Assembly (NCBI GenBank): GCA_008360955.1
Contig: LUCM01007107.1
Location: 12,965 to 76,964, forward strand
Source: Fasciolopsis buskii
Taxonomy: Eukaryota > Platyhelminthes > Trematoda > Plagiorchiida > Fasciolidae
Length of the DNA: 64,000 bases
Direction of reading: 5' to 3'
Shown: one piece after another, positions 41,901-47,015 of the stretch
Layout of the letters: each line of letters begins with the position of its first letter
How positions within the stretch are numbered: position 1 is the first letter of the stretch
Notes under the pieces: generated by a model
Told to the model about the DNA's origin: nothing
What the model saw: the letters and a program-made list of their open reading frames with translations, nothing else
The model's database searches: none
Made by a program: the position numbers and the translations under genes

Positions 41901-42309
41901 TTGAATGTAATGTTGCTGATCGGATCACGGACAGGCATTCGAGCAATGATCTTTTCCGGCGGCAAACGTCCCTCACAACTGCTGTTTGCCAAACGCGGTA
42001 AGTCATGGTATTCAACTGATGGGCGATTCGGCTTCATCCCGTATCGTAGAGCAATCCCCACAATTAGACCTGCAAGAATGGTTGATGAACGATAGTGGCC
42101 AACTAACCGTAAATGACCGATAAACCCGTCTCATGAAAGTACCGGAAACGTCTGTGTTTGAAAGTCCAAATGGTGATGACTGACAGGACAAGCAGAGTGA
42201 CGTATACTAACAAAATAAGGCTATCACGACGATGATCTAGCGTTATTCTGTCCTCGGTTTGTTTTTCCACTACTTTTATTTCACCAACAAGGCAACTGTA
42301 GCCGTCCAT
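4772..42309 (-). CDS. Endosomal-type Na+/H+ exchanger gene, 11 coding exons (whole gene span)
   Basis: This is an organellar cation/proton antiporter of the SLC9A6/7/9 (NHE6/7/9) group, which in animals regulates the pH of recycling endosomes and the trans-Golgi. Joining exons 42309-42108, 42069-41762, 41721-41645, 41600-41497, 41450-41345, 34895-34654, 27935-27847, 26537-26035, 17767-17728, 14140-14061 and 5090-4772 gives 2070 nt: 689 codons plus a stop with no internal stop. Every border is GT-AG and all phases match. The length fits the roughly 670-700 residues of human NHE6. The order of landmarks matches the family: [12 protein letters not shown] after the first membrane segment, [63 protein letters not shown], then [10 protein letters not shown] in the cytosolic tail. 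NHE6, 7 and 9 cannot be told apart because flukes may have one ancestral copy. An upstream exon with the usual N-terminal signal/membrane segment is not excluded. A possible poly(A) signal (AATAAA on the minus strand) lies at 4384-4379. Confidence 0.93.
6200..6720 (+). mobile_element. Decayed RTE-type LINE, C-terminal part
   Basis: Conceptual translation gives [50 protein letters not shown] and RRPYGDQQM. These align with the end of RTE ORF2 in this window ([47 protein letters not shown]). Stops and frame changes are scattered throughout. It lies in the last intron of the exchanger gene in the opposite direction to it. Confidence 0.75.
7275..8155 (+). repeat. Copy 1 of an interspersed block, with a complete SINE inside
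   Basis: 7275-7440 and 7856-8155 match, in reverse complement, 22483-22318 and 22305-21998 at very high identity. Here the two halves are separated by about 400 bp that include a tRNA-derived SINE (7605-7870). In the other copy the SINE body is missing but its tail is present. No protein family is recognised in the block. Confidence 0.85.
7605..7870 (+). mobile_element. tRNA-derived SINE, family A
   Basis: It shares, in order, a tRNA-like head (GTGGTTAGGTGGATTAAGCG, A-box-like), a B-box-like region, GGTCACTTGGTGGCAGAC, CACCTGACCTAATGAGGC, CCACTCCAAGTT and a tail CACTCATGCGTGAAAC, with 23585-23850 and 35020-35280. Length is about 250 bp. Confidence 0.75.
8640..11105 (-). mobile_element. Decayed RTE-type LINE (reverse transcriptase and C-terminal part)
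   Basis: Read on the minus strand from 11105 to 8640 the family's order is kept: the linker upstream of RT ([26 protein letters not shown]), [20 protein letters not shown] and [20 protein letters not shown] (RT domain start), [37 protein letters not shown] (decayed YADD region), then [10 protein letters not shown] and [13 protein letters not shown] near the end. Many stops and frameshifts. It lies in the last intron, on the same strand as the exchanger gene. Confidence 0.85.
11865..12884 (-). mobile_element. RTE-type LINE, C-terminal part with TGA-repeat tail
   Basis: A 165-codon open stretch (12884-12387) reads [20 protein letters not shown], then [39 protein letters not shown] and [15 protein letters not shown], the post-RT part of RTE ORF2. 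The end lies at GTTCAGCGTTAAACAGG followed on the plus strand by a run of ATC (TGA on the element strand) at 11865-11915. It is 5'-truncated, as is usual for LINEs. Confidence 0.9.
12885..14060. other. Intron sequence, nothing recognised
   Basis: Part of the last intron of the exchanger gene. Reading frames of 60-90 codons are present on both strands (for example 13277-13546) but overlap each other and show no known domain. Confidence 0.5.
14061..14140 (-). CDS. NHE exon 10 (80 nt)
   Basis: Residues 558-584: [16 protein letters not shown] followed by [11 protein letters not shown]. It corresponds to the [20 protein letters not shown] segment of NHE6 at the start of the cytosolic tail. The acceptor is ATCTTCAG ending at 14141; the donor is GTAAGT from 14060. 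A donor three bases earlier (GTAGTA) keeps the phase too but fits the family length less well. Confidence 0.85.
14425..14560 (+). mobile_element. Probable partial SINE family A
   Basis: GGCAATTCGCTATCGTCCGG, CCAATCCAAGTATTAGGACC and ATGGTTACCGATCCCCTCTC correspond in order to the body of the family A SINE. It ends in a run of 13 G at about 14548-14560. The tRNA head is missing. Confidence 0.5.
14561..17727. other. Intron sequence, nothing recognised
   Basis: This stretch is in intron 9 of the exchanger gene. The 102-codon frame at 16667-16975 (+) contains a Gly/Asp-rich stretch but matches no family I know. Two tandem CCCTAA units at about 17133 are too short to count as telomeric. Confidence 0.5.
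17728..17767 (-). CDS. NHE exon 9, 40-nt microexon
   Basis: Residues 544-557. The acceptor is AATTCACACAG (AG ending 17768) and the donor GTAAGCG begins at 17727. It completes Arg544 and encodes [13 protein letters not shown], matching the VGVDSDQEH region just after the last membrane helix in NHE6. Phase 2 in and phase 0 out fit both neighbours exactly, which makes chance unlikely despite the small size. Confidence 0.85.
18700..18990 (+). repeat. Interspersed repeat family C, copy 1
   Basis: Shares an ordered set of motifs with 36810-37080: GTCTCGGGCT, a CGAAA.GTGCC/CGAAATGCTCC block followed by a .GACTG.TC stretch, GCCTCTGC.G.G, and CCAAACCAAATACAGGCGAT. Same orientation, moderate divergence. 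Function unknown, no coding signal. Confidence 0.55.
19000..20560. other. Unassigned intron sequence, may hold the 5' part of the RTE copy to the right
   Basis: No intact frame. Since the RTE copy at 20570-22000 begins inside its endonuclease domain, the first part of that element may be hidden here beyond recognition. Confidence 0.35.
20570..21997 (+). mobile_element. Decayed RTE-type LINE (endonuclease to reverse transcriptase)
   Basis: The end of the APE-type endonuclease is seen as [12 protein letters not shown]...[12 protein letters not shown] and [18 protein letters not shown]. The linker follows ([34 protein letters not shown]), then RT start ([35 protein letters not shown]) and the RT block [20 protein letters not shown] followed by [16 protein letters not shown]. 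Stops and frameshifts are numerous. It ends at the interspersed block starting at 21998. Confidence 0.85.
21998..22483 (-). repeat. Copy 2 of the interspersed block (inverted relative to 7275-8155)
   Basis: Reverse complement of the copy at 7.3-8.1 kb at very high identity, but lacking about 400 bp in the middle that contain the SINE body. The SINE tail (TTTCGCTGCACTCATTCGTG on the minus strand) remains, so an internal deletion in this copy is more likely than a SINE insertion in the other. Confidence 0.85.
22490..23530 (+). mobile_element. Decayed Jockey/CR1-type LINE, reverse transcriptase
   Basis: [20 protein letters not shown] followed by [10 protein letters not shown] matches the RT block LDISKAFDRVWH..LL.KL. 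Later parts read [10 protein letters not shown] and FYFAVTSP-like pieces of the C-terminal end (compare 31035-31540). The frame is broken many times. Confidence 0.75.
23585..23855 (+). mobile_element. tRNA-derived SINE, family A
   Basis: GGTCAAGTGGATTAAGTATC (A-box-like), GAGGTTGGAATCAC (B-box-like), then GGCAACCTGCTGTCGC, CACTGCACCTGGCCCAGTGA, GACACTCCAAATTCC, GGGCCTTAGTGGCTA and a tail ATTCATGCTTCAAACATGTC. Full length, same orientation as the copies at 7.6 and 35.0 kb. Confidence 0.8.
24205..24310 (+). repeat. Repeat with hammerhead-like hairpin, copy 1
   Basis: AACTTGCCTTGAGAAAGACT, then a perfect GACTACC/GGTAGTC hairpin around CAC, then GAAAC and ATTGGCGCATTACATCTACC. The same order occurs in reverse complement at 30700-30600. 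The stem followed by GAAAC resembles stem II and the 3' core of hammerhead ribozymes as found in Penelope-like elements; the CTGATGA core is replaced by CTTGAGA. Confidence 0.6.
24311..26034. other. Intron sequence, nothing firm
   Basis: Part of intron 8. About 25605-25670 has a tRNA-like stretch (GGATAGTTCAGTGGTTAAG, then GGGATTCAATATCC) that may be another SINE head. No coding signal otherwise. Confidence 0.4.
26035..26537 (-). CDS. NHE exon 8 (largest exon, C-terminal membrane half)
   Basis: Residues 377-544. It begins [20 protein letters not shown]. The ARAANVYPL stretch (Arg421) and [16 protein letters not shown] are the conserved arginine-containing segments of the exchanger fold. It ends LLNWLRIR at the last membrane helix. 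Between NLCRG and SNFQHM there is an insertion of about 43 residues (about 438-480), Ser/Pro/Glu-rich with two Cys, where vertebrate NHE6 has only about six residues. Donor GTGAGT at 26034, phase 2. Confidence 0.95.
27847..27935 (-). CDS. NHE exon 7 (89 nt)
   Basis: Residues 347-376: [20 protein letters not shown] followed by [10 protein letters not shown]. It is almost identical to the vertebrate [20 protein letters not shown] stretch. The acceptor is CTTTTCAG ending at 27936; the donor GTGAGT begins at 27846, phase 0. It lies alone between introns of 6.7 kb and 1.3 kb. Confidence 0.95.
28280..28740 (+). mobile_element. Decayed RTE-type LINE, post-RT fragment
   Basis: [20 protein letters not shown] followed by [19 protein letters not shown] matches the RTE stretch [30 protein letters not shown]. 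Frames are broken. It lies just outside NHE exon 7 in intron 6. Confidence 0.7.
29016..29870 (-). mobile_element. CR1-type LINE, reverse transcriptase end and C-terminal part
   Basis: 29866-29546 reads [20 protein letters not shown] and [16 protein letters not shown], the RT blocks with the YADD catalytic box still present. 29426-29016 reads [18 protein letters not shown] and then [20 protein letters not shown] and a clean stop at 29016, the usual end of CR1-like ORF2. At least one frameshift separates the two parts (about 29335-29550). It is the best-preserved catalytic RT piece in the window. Confidence 0.85.
29960..30005. repeat. TA-rich tract
   Basis: Runs of ATATATACATATATATATG and related units. 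Confidence 0.7.
30385..30545 (+). mobile_element. SINE family A, 5'-truncated
   Basis: ATCAGTGGTAGACGGTTCGG, CTGTCGCCCATCTTACTACC, GTCTGATCTATTGAGAGG, CACCACTCCAAGTCTCGGGA and TCATGGTTGCCGGTCCTCC follow the SINE A order without the tRNA head. Confidence 0.6.
30600..30700 (-). repeat. Repeat with hammerhead-like hairpin, copy 2
   Basis: Reverse complement of the 24.2-kb copy with about 15-20 percent differences: ACTTGCCTTTAGGAAGACTA, then CCCAATGTAGTCGAAATG and TTGGCGAATTACATCTACCC. The stem has one mismatch in this copy. Confidence 0.6.
30900..31545 (+). mobile_element. Jockey/CR1-type LINE, C-terminal end
   Basis: 31035-31320 reads [40 protein letters not shown] and [15 protein letters not shown]. 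After a frameshift 31430-31540 reads [10 protein letters not shown] and [11 protein letters not shown] then a stop. These are the ordered landmarks of the end of Jockey-type ORF2 (LYKSQIRP..EYC.H.W, LFYRYYHG, FKSRIN). Inactive. Confidence 0.8.
31550..34653. other. Intron sequence with one SINE, otherwise unassigned
   Basis: Apart from the SINE B at 32460-32650 I see nothing to name. Frames of up to about 109 codons (33369-33040, minus) show no family. It is part of intron 6. Confidence 0.4.
32460..32650 (-). mobile_element. tRNA-derived SINE, family B
   Basis: On the minus strand: GGTGATGGTCAAGTAGTCAG (A-box-like), GTGGTGTCCTAACCTGAAGG, CCGGTTCAAATCCTCCCATT (B box GGTTCAAATCC), then AACTAATCCACTGCTCAGCC and a tail CTGAAAATGAGTTAGATTGTC ending in TTTCATTAATAG. 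The same order is found at 35640-35465. Confidence 0.75.
34654..34895 (-). CDS. NHE exon 6 (membrane core)
   Basis: Residues 266-347. It starts after CGTTTCAG with [20 protein letters not shown], includes [19 protein letters not shown] and [19 protein letters not shown], and ends IGFTG. It aligns without gaps to the NHE6 segment from AYQPAG to WGFTG. The donor GTAAGT is at 34653, phase 1. The acceptor base joins the CA of exon 5 to make Gln266. Confidence 0.95.
35015..35285 (+). mobile_element. tRNA-derived SINE, family A
   Basis: GGTAGTAGCCAAGCGGATTA (A-box-like), CAGTTCCAATCCCAG (B-box-like), GGTCACTCTGGTGGTAGACG, CACCTGATCTAATGAAACC, CACTCCAAATTTAAG, GGGCCCTTAGTGGCTACG and CACTCATGCGTGAAGCATG. 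Full length; the tRNA-like head is best preserved here. Confidence 0.8.
35465..35640 (-). mobile_element. tRNA-derived SINE, family B
   Basis: On the minus strand: ATGGTGACGAGACGTATAAG, GTGGTTTGAATCCGCCCACC (B box), CCGGTCAACTTCCTCAGTTT, AGCCCTCTGTCGGCTG and the tail CTGAAAACAATGTGCACTG followed by TCGTTTCATTAGC. Matches the 32.5-kb copy in order and orientation. Confidence 0.75.
35690..36715 (-). mobile_element. Decayed RTE-type LINE, reverse transcriptase
   Basis: Minus strand, high to low: [15 protein letters not shown] and [15 protein letters not shown] (linker and RT start), then [33 protein letters not shown] (RT block) and [20 protein letters not shown], where the YADD catalytic box has become YADS. 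Several frameshifts. Inactive. Confidence 0.75.
36810..37080 (+). repeat. Interspersed repeat family C, copy 2
   Basis: Matches 18700-18990: GATGTCTCGGGCTCCGAACA, CGAAATGCTCCGAAATGACT, GCCTCTGCAGTGGAAG, CCAAACCAAACACAGGCGAC. Unknown type, no coding signal. Confidence 0.55.
37165..38180 (-). mobile_element. RTE-type LINE copy, inverted partner of 40.4 and 43.3 kb copies
   Basis: 38175-37190 is the reverse complement of 43306-44300 with only scattered differences. The open part 37716-37360 reads [56 protein letters not shown] and [18 protein letters not shown]. It shares with the other two copies a TGA in KHL*RRSDIS and a TAG in VRRL*VFDH. It ends in a CATCATCAACATCCTTCAGC tail. It lies in intron 5. 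Confidence 0.93.
38400..40240 (+). mobile_element. Second RTE family, RT to C-terminus, with foldback inside
   Basis: In order: [60 protein letters not shown] RT start, [20 protein letters not shown] (D-D of the catalytic box), [20 protein letters not shown], then after the foldback (39460-39697) the C-terminal part ([18 protein letters not shown], to about 40160). Clearly different in sequence from the 37/40/43-kb copies. Many stops. Confidence 0.8.
39460..39697. repeat. Foldback (inverted repeat) element inserted in an RTE copy
   Basis: Two arms of about 100 bp (about 39460-39565 and 39591-39697) are reverse complements with about 75-80 percent identity, around a loop of about 25 bp. Shared pieces include GTTTCATCACCA, AGGTGACA, ACCTCTGCT and GAGCTTG. 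Read on the plus strand the right arm contains CTGATG, a GTCACC/GGTGAT stem and GAAACG. It interrupts the RTE reading frame between CEDLGFSK and the C-terminal part. Confidence 0.8.
40420..41190 (+). mobile_element. RTE-type LINE copy, 5'-truncated, near-identical to 43-kb copy
   Basis: From the CGGCATACGCTGGACTGAAG motif to the TGA tail it is nearly identical to 43565-44320. The open part 40640-40996 differs from the 43773-44129 frame by one residue of 118 (MKFIRL versus MKLIRL). It shares the two premature stops. It ends GTTTAACGCTGAAAGTTGATGATGG. It lies in intron 5, 150 bp from exon 5. Confidence 0.93.
41345..41450 (-). CDS. NHE exon 5 (transport-site acidic pair)
   Basis: Residues 231-266, reading [20 protein letters not shown] and then [16 protein letters not shown]. 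Glu253 and Asp258 fall in the FGES-LND motif, the acidic pair required for exchange in the NHE family (E262 and D267 of NHE1). The donor is GTAAG at 41344, phase 2. The next intron is about 6.4 kb and full of LINE copies, in contrast to the 38-46 bp introns before it. Confidence 0.95.
41497..41600 (-). CDS. NHE exon 4 (104 nt, ATDP motif)
   Basis: Residues 196-231. It encodes [15 protein letters not shown] followed by [19 protein letters not shown]. The SATDP stretch belongs to the unwound transport-site helix. The acceptor is TTTTAG ending at 41601; the donor GTTCG begins at 41496. The intron to exon 5 is 46 bp. Confidence 0.92.
41645..41721 (-). CDS. NHE exon 3 (77 nt)
   Basis: Residues 171-196. 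It reads [19 protein letters not shown] and then ISALVVG, equivalent to RHFFRNLGSILAYAFLGT in the human protein. It is flanked by a 40-bp intron (41761-41722) upstream and a 44-bp intron (41644-41601) downstream. It starts in phase 0 and ends with two bases of a Gly codon. Confidence 0.93.
41762..42069 (-). CDS. NHE exon 2 (first extracytosolic loop and next membrane segments)
   Basis: Residues 68-170. It starts after CTTGCAG and continues [14 protein letters not shown], then a loop with two or three N-glycosylation sequons (NSS, NIT, NMS), the position where vertebrate NHE6 also carries sequons. It ends [19 protein letters not shown], one of the most conserved stretches of the family. The donor GTAGGT is at 41761 (phase 0). 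The intron to exon 1 is only 38 bp. Confidence 0.93.
42108..42309 (-). CDS. NHE exon 1 (first membrane segment)
   Basis: Residues 1-67 of the model. A hydrophobic run ([18 protein letters not shown]) is followed by [18 protein letters not shown], which corresponds to the FKHRR..HETGLAMIYG stretch of vertebrate NHE6. The start ATG at 42309 has a good context (ACA before, G after). However, a CTTCAG acceptor ends at 42314, so the ATG could lie in an exon spliced to an unseen upstream exon. The donor GTTAGT begins at 42107 after TAC G (phase 1). Confidence 0.85.
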
Positions 42310-43035
42310 TGTGCTGAAGACAGCAACCAACTTTATTTGAAAGGCACAAGTTTCTGTTCAGCTTTGTAAACCAGAATCTGTAAAATAAACGTGATACTGC
42401 GTGAGAAAATAAGAAAATGGTGATTCGAATACAAAATTTGAGAGAATGAAATTCGCCATCCCTGGGTCAAAGAACATGTTTTTCAGCGTCTATCTTACTC
42501 AATTTTAGGACATGAATTAACAATTATTAACGCCATATAATATGACGATTCGAAGAAATGTAATCTCATGATGGATAAGATGCTTTCAAGCTAAACGTAT
42601 TAGAAGACTAGCCATGCCGCCCAGGAATGGAGTTAAAAAACTCCCAGACCGGCTGAAGATACTCCAAAGATGAGTTCATAAGCCCTTAAAATAGTGAAAG
42701 CCAAATGGAATCCAAGCTTATCATACGCATATATATATATATATATATATACAACAATAACCCGACGCAAGGTACATGGATGTGGTGTCATGCTAAATAC
42801 AAAACAGAAAAATAATTGTGAAGATGGACCGAGCAAATCTCACTTCGAACTCAATTTTACATAGCATAACCACCATTGATCCTGAGACTTCGAGCCGCAT
42901 CTGACAAAGTTTGCAACCAGCTTGCATTGTGGACATTGAGATTCCCAGATGCGTAAGCGTGAGAAACCAACAGAAGTAAGTCCTGATGTTAAAGTTTTGG
43001 CAAACGATGCAATTCCATAGTATAGCCTCCGTGTT
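42310..43035. other. 5' flank of the exchanger gene, promoter not identified
   Basis: No upstream exon or core promoter could be recognised. A (TA)n run is at 42728-42752. A pyrimidine-rich stretch with AG (CTCACGCAG, CTTCAG on the minus strand) lies just upstream of the ATG, compatible with cis- or trans-splice acceptors. Confidence 0.4.
42726..42753. repeat. (TA)n microsatellite
   Basis: An uninterrupted alternating TA run of about 25 bp, about 420 bp upstream of the exchanger start codon. Confidence 0.9.
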
Positions 43036-43039
43036 TCTT

Positions 43040-44325
43040 TTCAGCTATTCTAGTGTTAATCGAACAGAATACGATGCGAAAGTCGACGGATTGGTATACG
43101 TATCACACATGCACATTCGCTCTAATGTGAGCGTATACGGTGAACTGTCAAGTTCATTCGAAACGACTAGCGGCATTCGATAGGGGTGTCGCATCTCTCC
43201 ATTCTTATTCAATGGACGAGATGATGGAAGATGCGTTAGGAGGTCCCCAGGATGTGAGAAACCAAGTGGGACATGGTGAGAAGCCGCATGGTCTACATTA
43301 CACAGATGACATCGTGTGCTTGTTCGAATCCACGGACCATGCACAACGTGCACTAGACAGACTCGAGGTCTGTGACTCGACTCGGCATGTGATTTAAACA
43401 TACAAGTGTAAAGTGCTGTCGTTACAGGACTGAACCGCAGTAGTGCCGAAATTGATACTGAATGGAGAGGAACTAACGATTTTCGACCGTTTCACCTACC
43501 TTGGCAGCTGCTTGTCGAACGACGGCAACTCGGCAGAAGAGGTAAACATGCGTATAACCAAGGCTCGGGCGGCATACGCTGGACTGAAGCACTTGTGACG
43601 ACGATCTGATATTTCACTGAGGTTGAAAGGTCTTGTGTACTGTGCTGCGGTGCGCTCAGTTCTGTTGTATGGTTGCGAGACATGGAACATGCATGTGCGA
43701 GATGTTCGTCGCTTGTAGGTTTTCGATCACCGATGTCTATGAAGCATCGCTAGGATTGAATGGAATGACCGGGTGATTAATGTAGAAGTGGGGAATCTAG
43801 TACTAGGTGCCAATCCTGGGAATACTTTATCTCAGCGTATGAAGCTTATTAGACTCTGCTGGTTTGGTCACGTGTTGCGTATGGCGAACACTCGTCTACC
43901 ATATTGTGCCCAATTTTGCGTTCCTCCCACGGAGTGGAAGAAGCCACGTGGAGGTCAGCAGATGACATGGCAACGTGGGATGAGAAAATATACAGCGGGC
44001 GTAGGTAAAGTAGGTGTCTCACGTCTTTGTGGTTGGGGTCCGAAAGACCGGTCAACTGGGTGGCTGGAGACACTGAAGGATATGACAGTGAATCACGAAC
44101 AGTGGCGATCGTGTCATTTTCCTATCTAACGCGCGTTTGCTCAGTTAGACTGTGTTCCGTGTGTTGTATGCTGCGGCATCTTATCTTTTCCCGCGTGTGT
44201 AGGTCCACCCGCTGTTTCCCTTGGATATTCACTCTTCCTATAGAAATATGTAACTTTGAGAAAAAGGCAGCGGTTAGTGATGCTTGCCTTGTTGTTTACC
44301 GCTGAACGATGATGATGATGATGGT
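43040..44325 (+). mobile_element. RTE-type LINE, longest of three near-identical copies
   Basis: In order: SNVSVYGELSSSFETTSGIR (RT block before QGCP), [20 protein letters not shown] (catalytic box, YTDD for YADD), [29 protein letters not shown], the [20 protein letters not shown] block, [13 protein letters not shown] and [18 protein letters not shown]. It ends at the GATGATGATGATGATGG tail. Stops after RSVL..GIR, in KHL*RR and in VRRL*VFDH make it inactive. Confidence 0.92.
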
Positions 44326-44329
44326 CATT

Positions 44330-46702
44330 CAATTGAATTCTAGCGATACTACGCAGCAAAATACACATGATCTTCCAAGTGCAACAAAAAGATTAAGTGG
44401 ACGCCACAAATGCCTCGGTACAGCGCACGTTACATGAGCCCTGGATATACGCGTGCTCATCTCTACTACCGCACTATAATGTTTCATCACGCAGCTGCCA
44501 ATGTGTCTAAAGCAATCGGCAGCGGTTCGTCCCTCTTAATAGTATCAATTCCGGAACTGCTGGCATCCAGCATCAGCACTTTATACATTGAAGGTGCAGA
44601 GCACGTGCCGAATGGGACTGCAGTACTGGCGAGTCTGTCTAGTGTACGTTGCGTTTATTCCGTGAATCCCAACAAACACACGAGGTCAGCGCGTAATGTA
44701 GATCACACAGCTTCTCCTTCTGCAGTTCAGCCGCTGCATTCTGAAGACTTCTTAAGGCATTACCTGATCGATGAAGAAGCTAAACTGGAATGGAGAAATG
44801 GGATCCCACTGTCGAACAACCCTGATCGCTTCGAGTGAACCTGACAGTATATCACACCCTCAATCCACTAGGTGTGCGAGTATAGTGATCACAGGGAGTT
44901 CGAACGTGTCTTTCAAGTCGAGAGAAACCATAATTACCGGGCAGCGGTGTGTGTGTGATGTGTTTGAAGACCCTGGTTAGGAGCCATAAGTTCCTACTCG
45001 ACCTAATGTCTGATGATACGGCGATTGCATGATCTTGACAGTAAACACTGTCTGTCTAACGTGACGGTCCCAGAGGGCCATTCTGTCAACGGAGTCAAAA
45101 ACTAATTTGGGCTCCGTGAATATGGTTACCGCTGGTCTGCATTATGTATGGTGGAGCTCGAGTATTTGATCAATGCTGAAAACTTGGTTAGTGCGTGGGT
45201 CGAAAACCTGTCTTTTCTTTACGACCCTGTTGTTCTCCCGCTGGTGGCGACCTGCGGAGGATTACCAAAGCTAACGGCTTCGATGCGACTGGAATCAAAA
45301 TTACCCCTCGATAATCAGGATAGATGTTTCTACTCAACCTCACATATACAGAGTGTCCATTTCCAACTTTGCGGGAATCGTTCGTAGAACAGATTTCGAA
45401 GAGGCTGATGAACGCTTTAGGGAAGCAGATACCACCACCTTCGGAGAGAGCTCAGGTGAGTTAGCTGGATCAGCGAGCTCTGTGGCGCTTTAGGCGGTGA
45501 ATTGTACACTTAACACAGAGACTACCACGTGGCGGCGGTGACTATGAAAGCCACTGAAAACGATCCTTAAAATGCTCTGCCCATCAATCCATGCACCGCG
45601 TAATCTAGTGAATTCGTCTGCCACTTACGTTGGAGATCATCACGCTTATTCCAGTCTTTTTGTTTCTCGTGAATTTGATTAGCTGAAGTTTCCGAGCGTG
45701 TACGGCCGCAGCAACTTGTTCCATTTCGGTAGCATGTCCGGTCTCTTCTCAAGCGCTGAGTCGCCTTCCCTTGTAGTTGAGCGCAGAAGTGTAATTTTCG
45801 ATTCTGGTCGGGATATTCCTGTAGCTTTAGCAATTCTAAGGAACTCGATGAGATTCAGTGGGTGGCTACATGTGCGACTAAACCACAAGATGTGACGCTC
45901 ACTTGCTCTATATCATGTGGGCTGTTTCTCGTGGTCCGACAGATCCACGTGTGCAAGAACATTAAACTGCACAGTAAAACCATTTTGGTACCTTACTCGA
46001 CCCGAGCTTCGGAAAAAGTGGATTGCACCTCTCTGTTGGTGTTGCACTTTTGACTTGCTGGAAAACAGCACAGCGAACAAGACAGTGTGTTCGGAATTTA
46101 GATATGTGCTCCATTAAGACCTACAAGACCTGACTGAGCGACATTAATGGTAGCTTACGGGTTAGCAGTTTATTTGTGTTCAAGACTAGCTAGCAAATGG
46201 CGATTCATACGTGGGAGGGCGTCGGAAACCACGACGGAAATTTGTGCTCAACAAGAACCATCAGCAGCCTATGCATAGGCGGGGCGATGGATTCTCGTTT
46301 ACCAAGAAGCTCTTGGAGCTGCCAGTAGAATCTATTTATCTGAACTGCAGTCAGTGCTGATAGACGGCAGTTCGCTGAGGCCTGGATTGTCATAACATCT
46401 AACCTAATGCGGGCTCAAGTGGTTCTGTGCCACTAAGTTCCGGTCACGGTTTCGGCCGCCCGTGTGTTGGGTTCTAACGAATATGGAAAATTTCCCTTCC
46501 GTTCCAACCACTTGTCGGGCATACAATAAGTAGGGGCGTAGGCGGCAACAACAAACAGGTGTCGGTTGAAGTCAAGGGTGCTTTTTAGCTGTGAACAAAT
46601 GCAAGCGAATCGCACAAAGCATTTTCCCAAAACATGCTCGACACATGAGCGCACTGTGCTACCTGCTAGAGTCCATAAAACGGGAGGACGGGGTACTGTC
46701 AA
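44330..46702 (-). mobile_element. RTE-type LINE, second family, nearly the full ORF order, decayed
   Basis: Read from 46702 to 44330. Endonuclease: RFACICSQLKSTLDFNRHLF followed by VVAAYAPT (46640-46530). The linker and RT start lie at about 45890-45570. RT is about 45100-44800 with FDSVDRMALWD-like and GSLEAIRVVRQ pieces. The post-RT part at 44830-44330 is a close relative, in the same orientation, of 9720-9220. No frame longer than about 140 codons remains. It ends directly where the neighbouring plus-strand RTE tail begins. Confidence 0.7.
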
Positions 46703-46704
46703 GT

Positions 46705-46870
46705 TTAGCTACGAAAACTAGAGTAGTATAGAATCACACCGATCCCAATGGGAATCAACCGGACGACAGCGAATAACCACCTACTACCAGAGTGACCGGT
46801 AGATCTGAAATTTGAATCTCATCATTATGGAGTGGGTGATGATAATCCACCTGATTACCGCTGATCGAAA
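46705..46870 (-). mobile_element. SINE family A, minus strand
   Basis: On the minus strand: GCGGTAATCAGGTGGATTAT (A-box-like), GAGATTCAAATTTCAG (B-box-like), CCGGTCACTCTGGTAGTAGG and TCGCTGTCGTCCGGTTGATT. It lies immediately next to the endonuclease part of the RTE copy. Confidence 0.65.
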
Positions 46871-46969
46871 GACGACAACACGAGACGGCGACATCCTACA
46901 CACTGCCTATCACTGAGCTAACGCGAAAGTGCAAAGTCTCGTCATAAACCCATAGCAAAACCAAACCTT

Positions 46970-47015
46970 ATTTTGGATGAAACGACAGTGCACATCACCT
47001 TCAGAAAGGCGGCCA

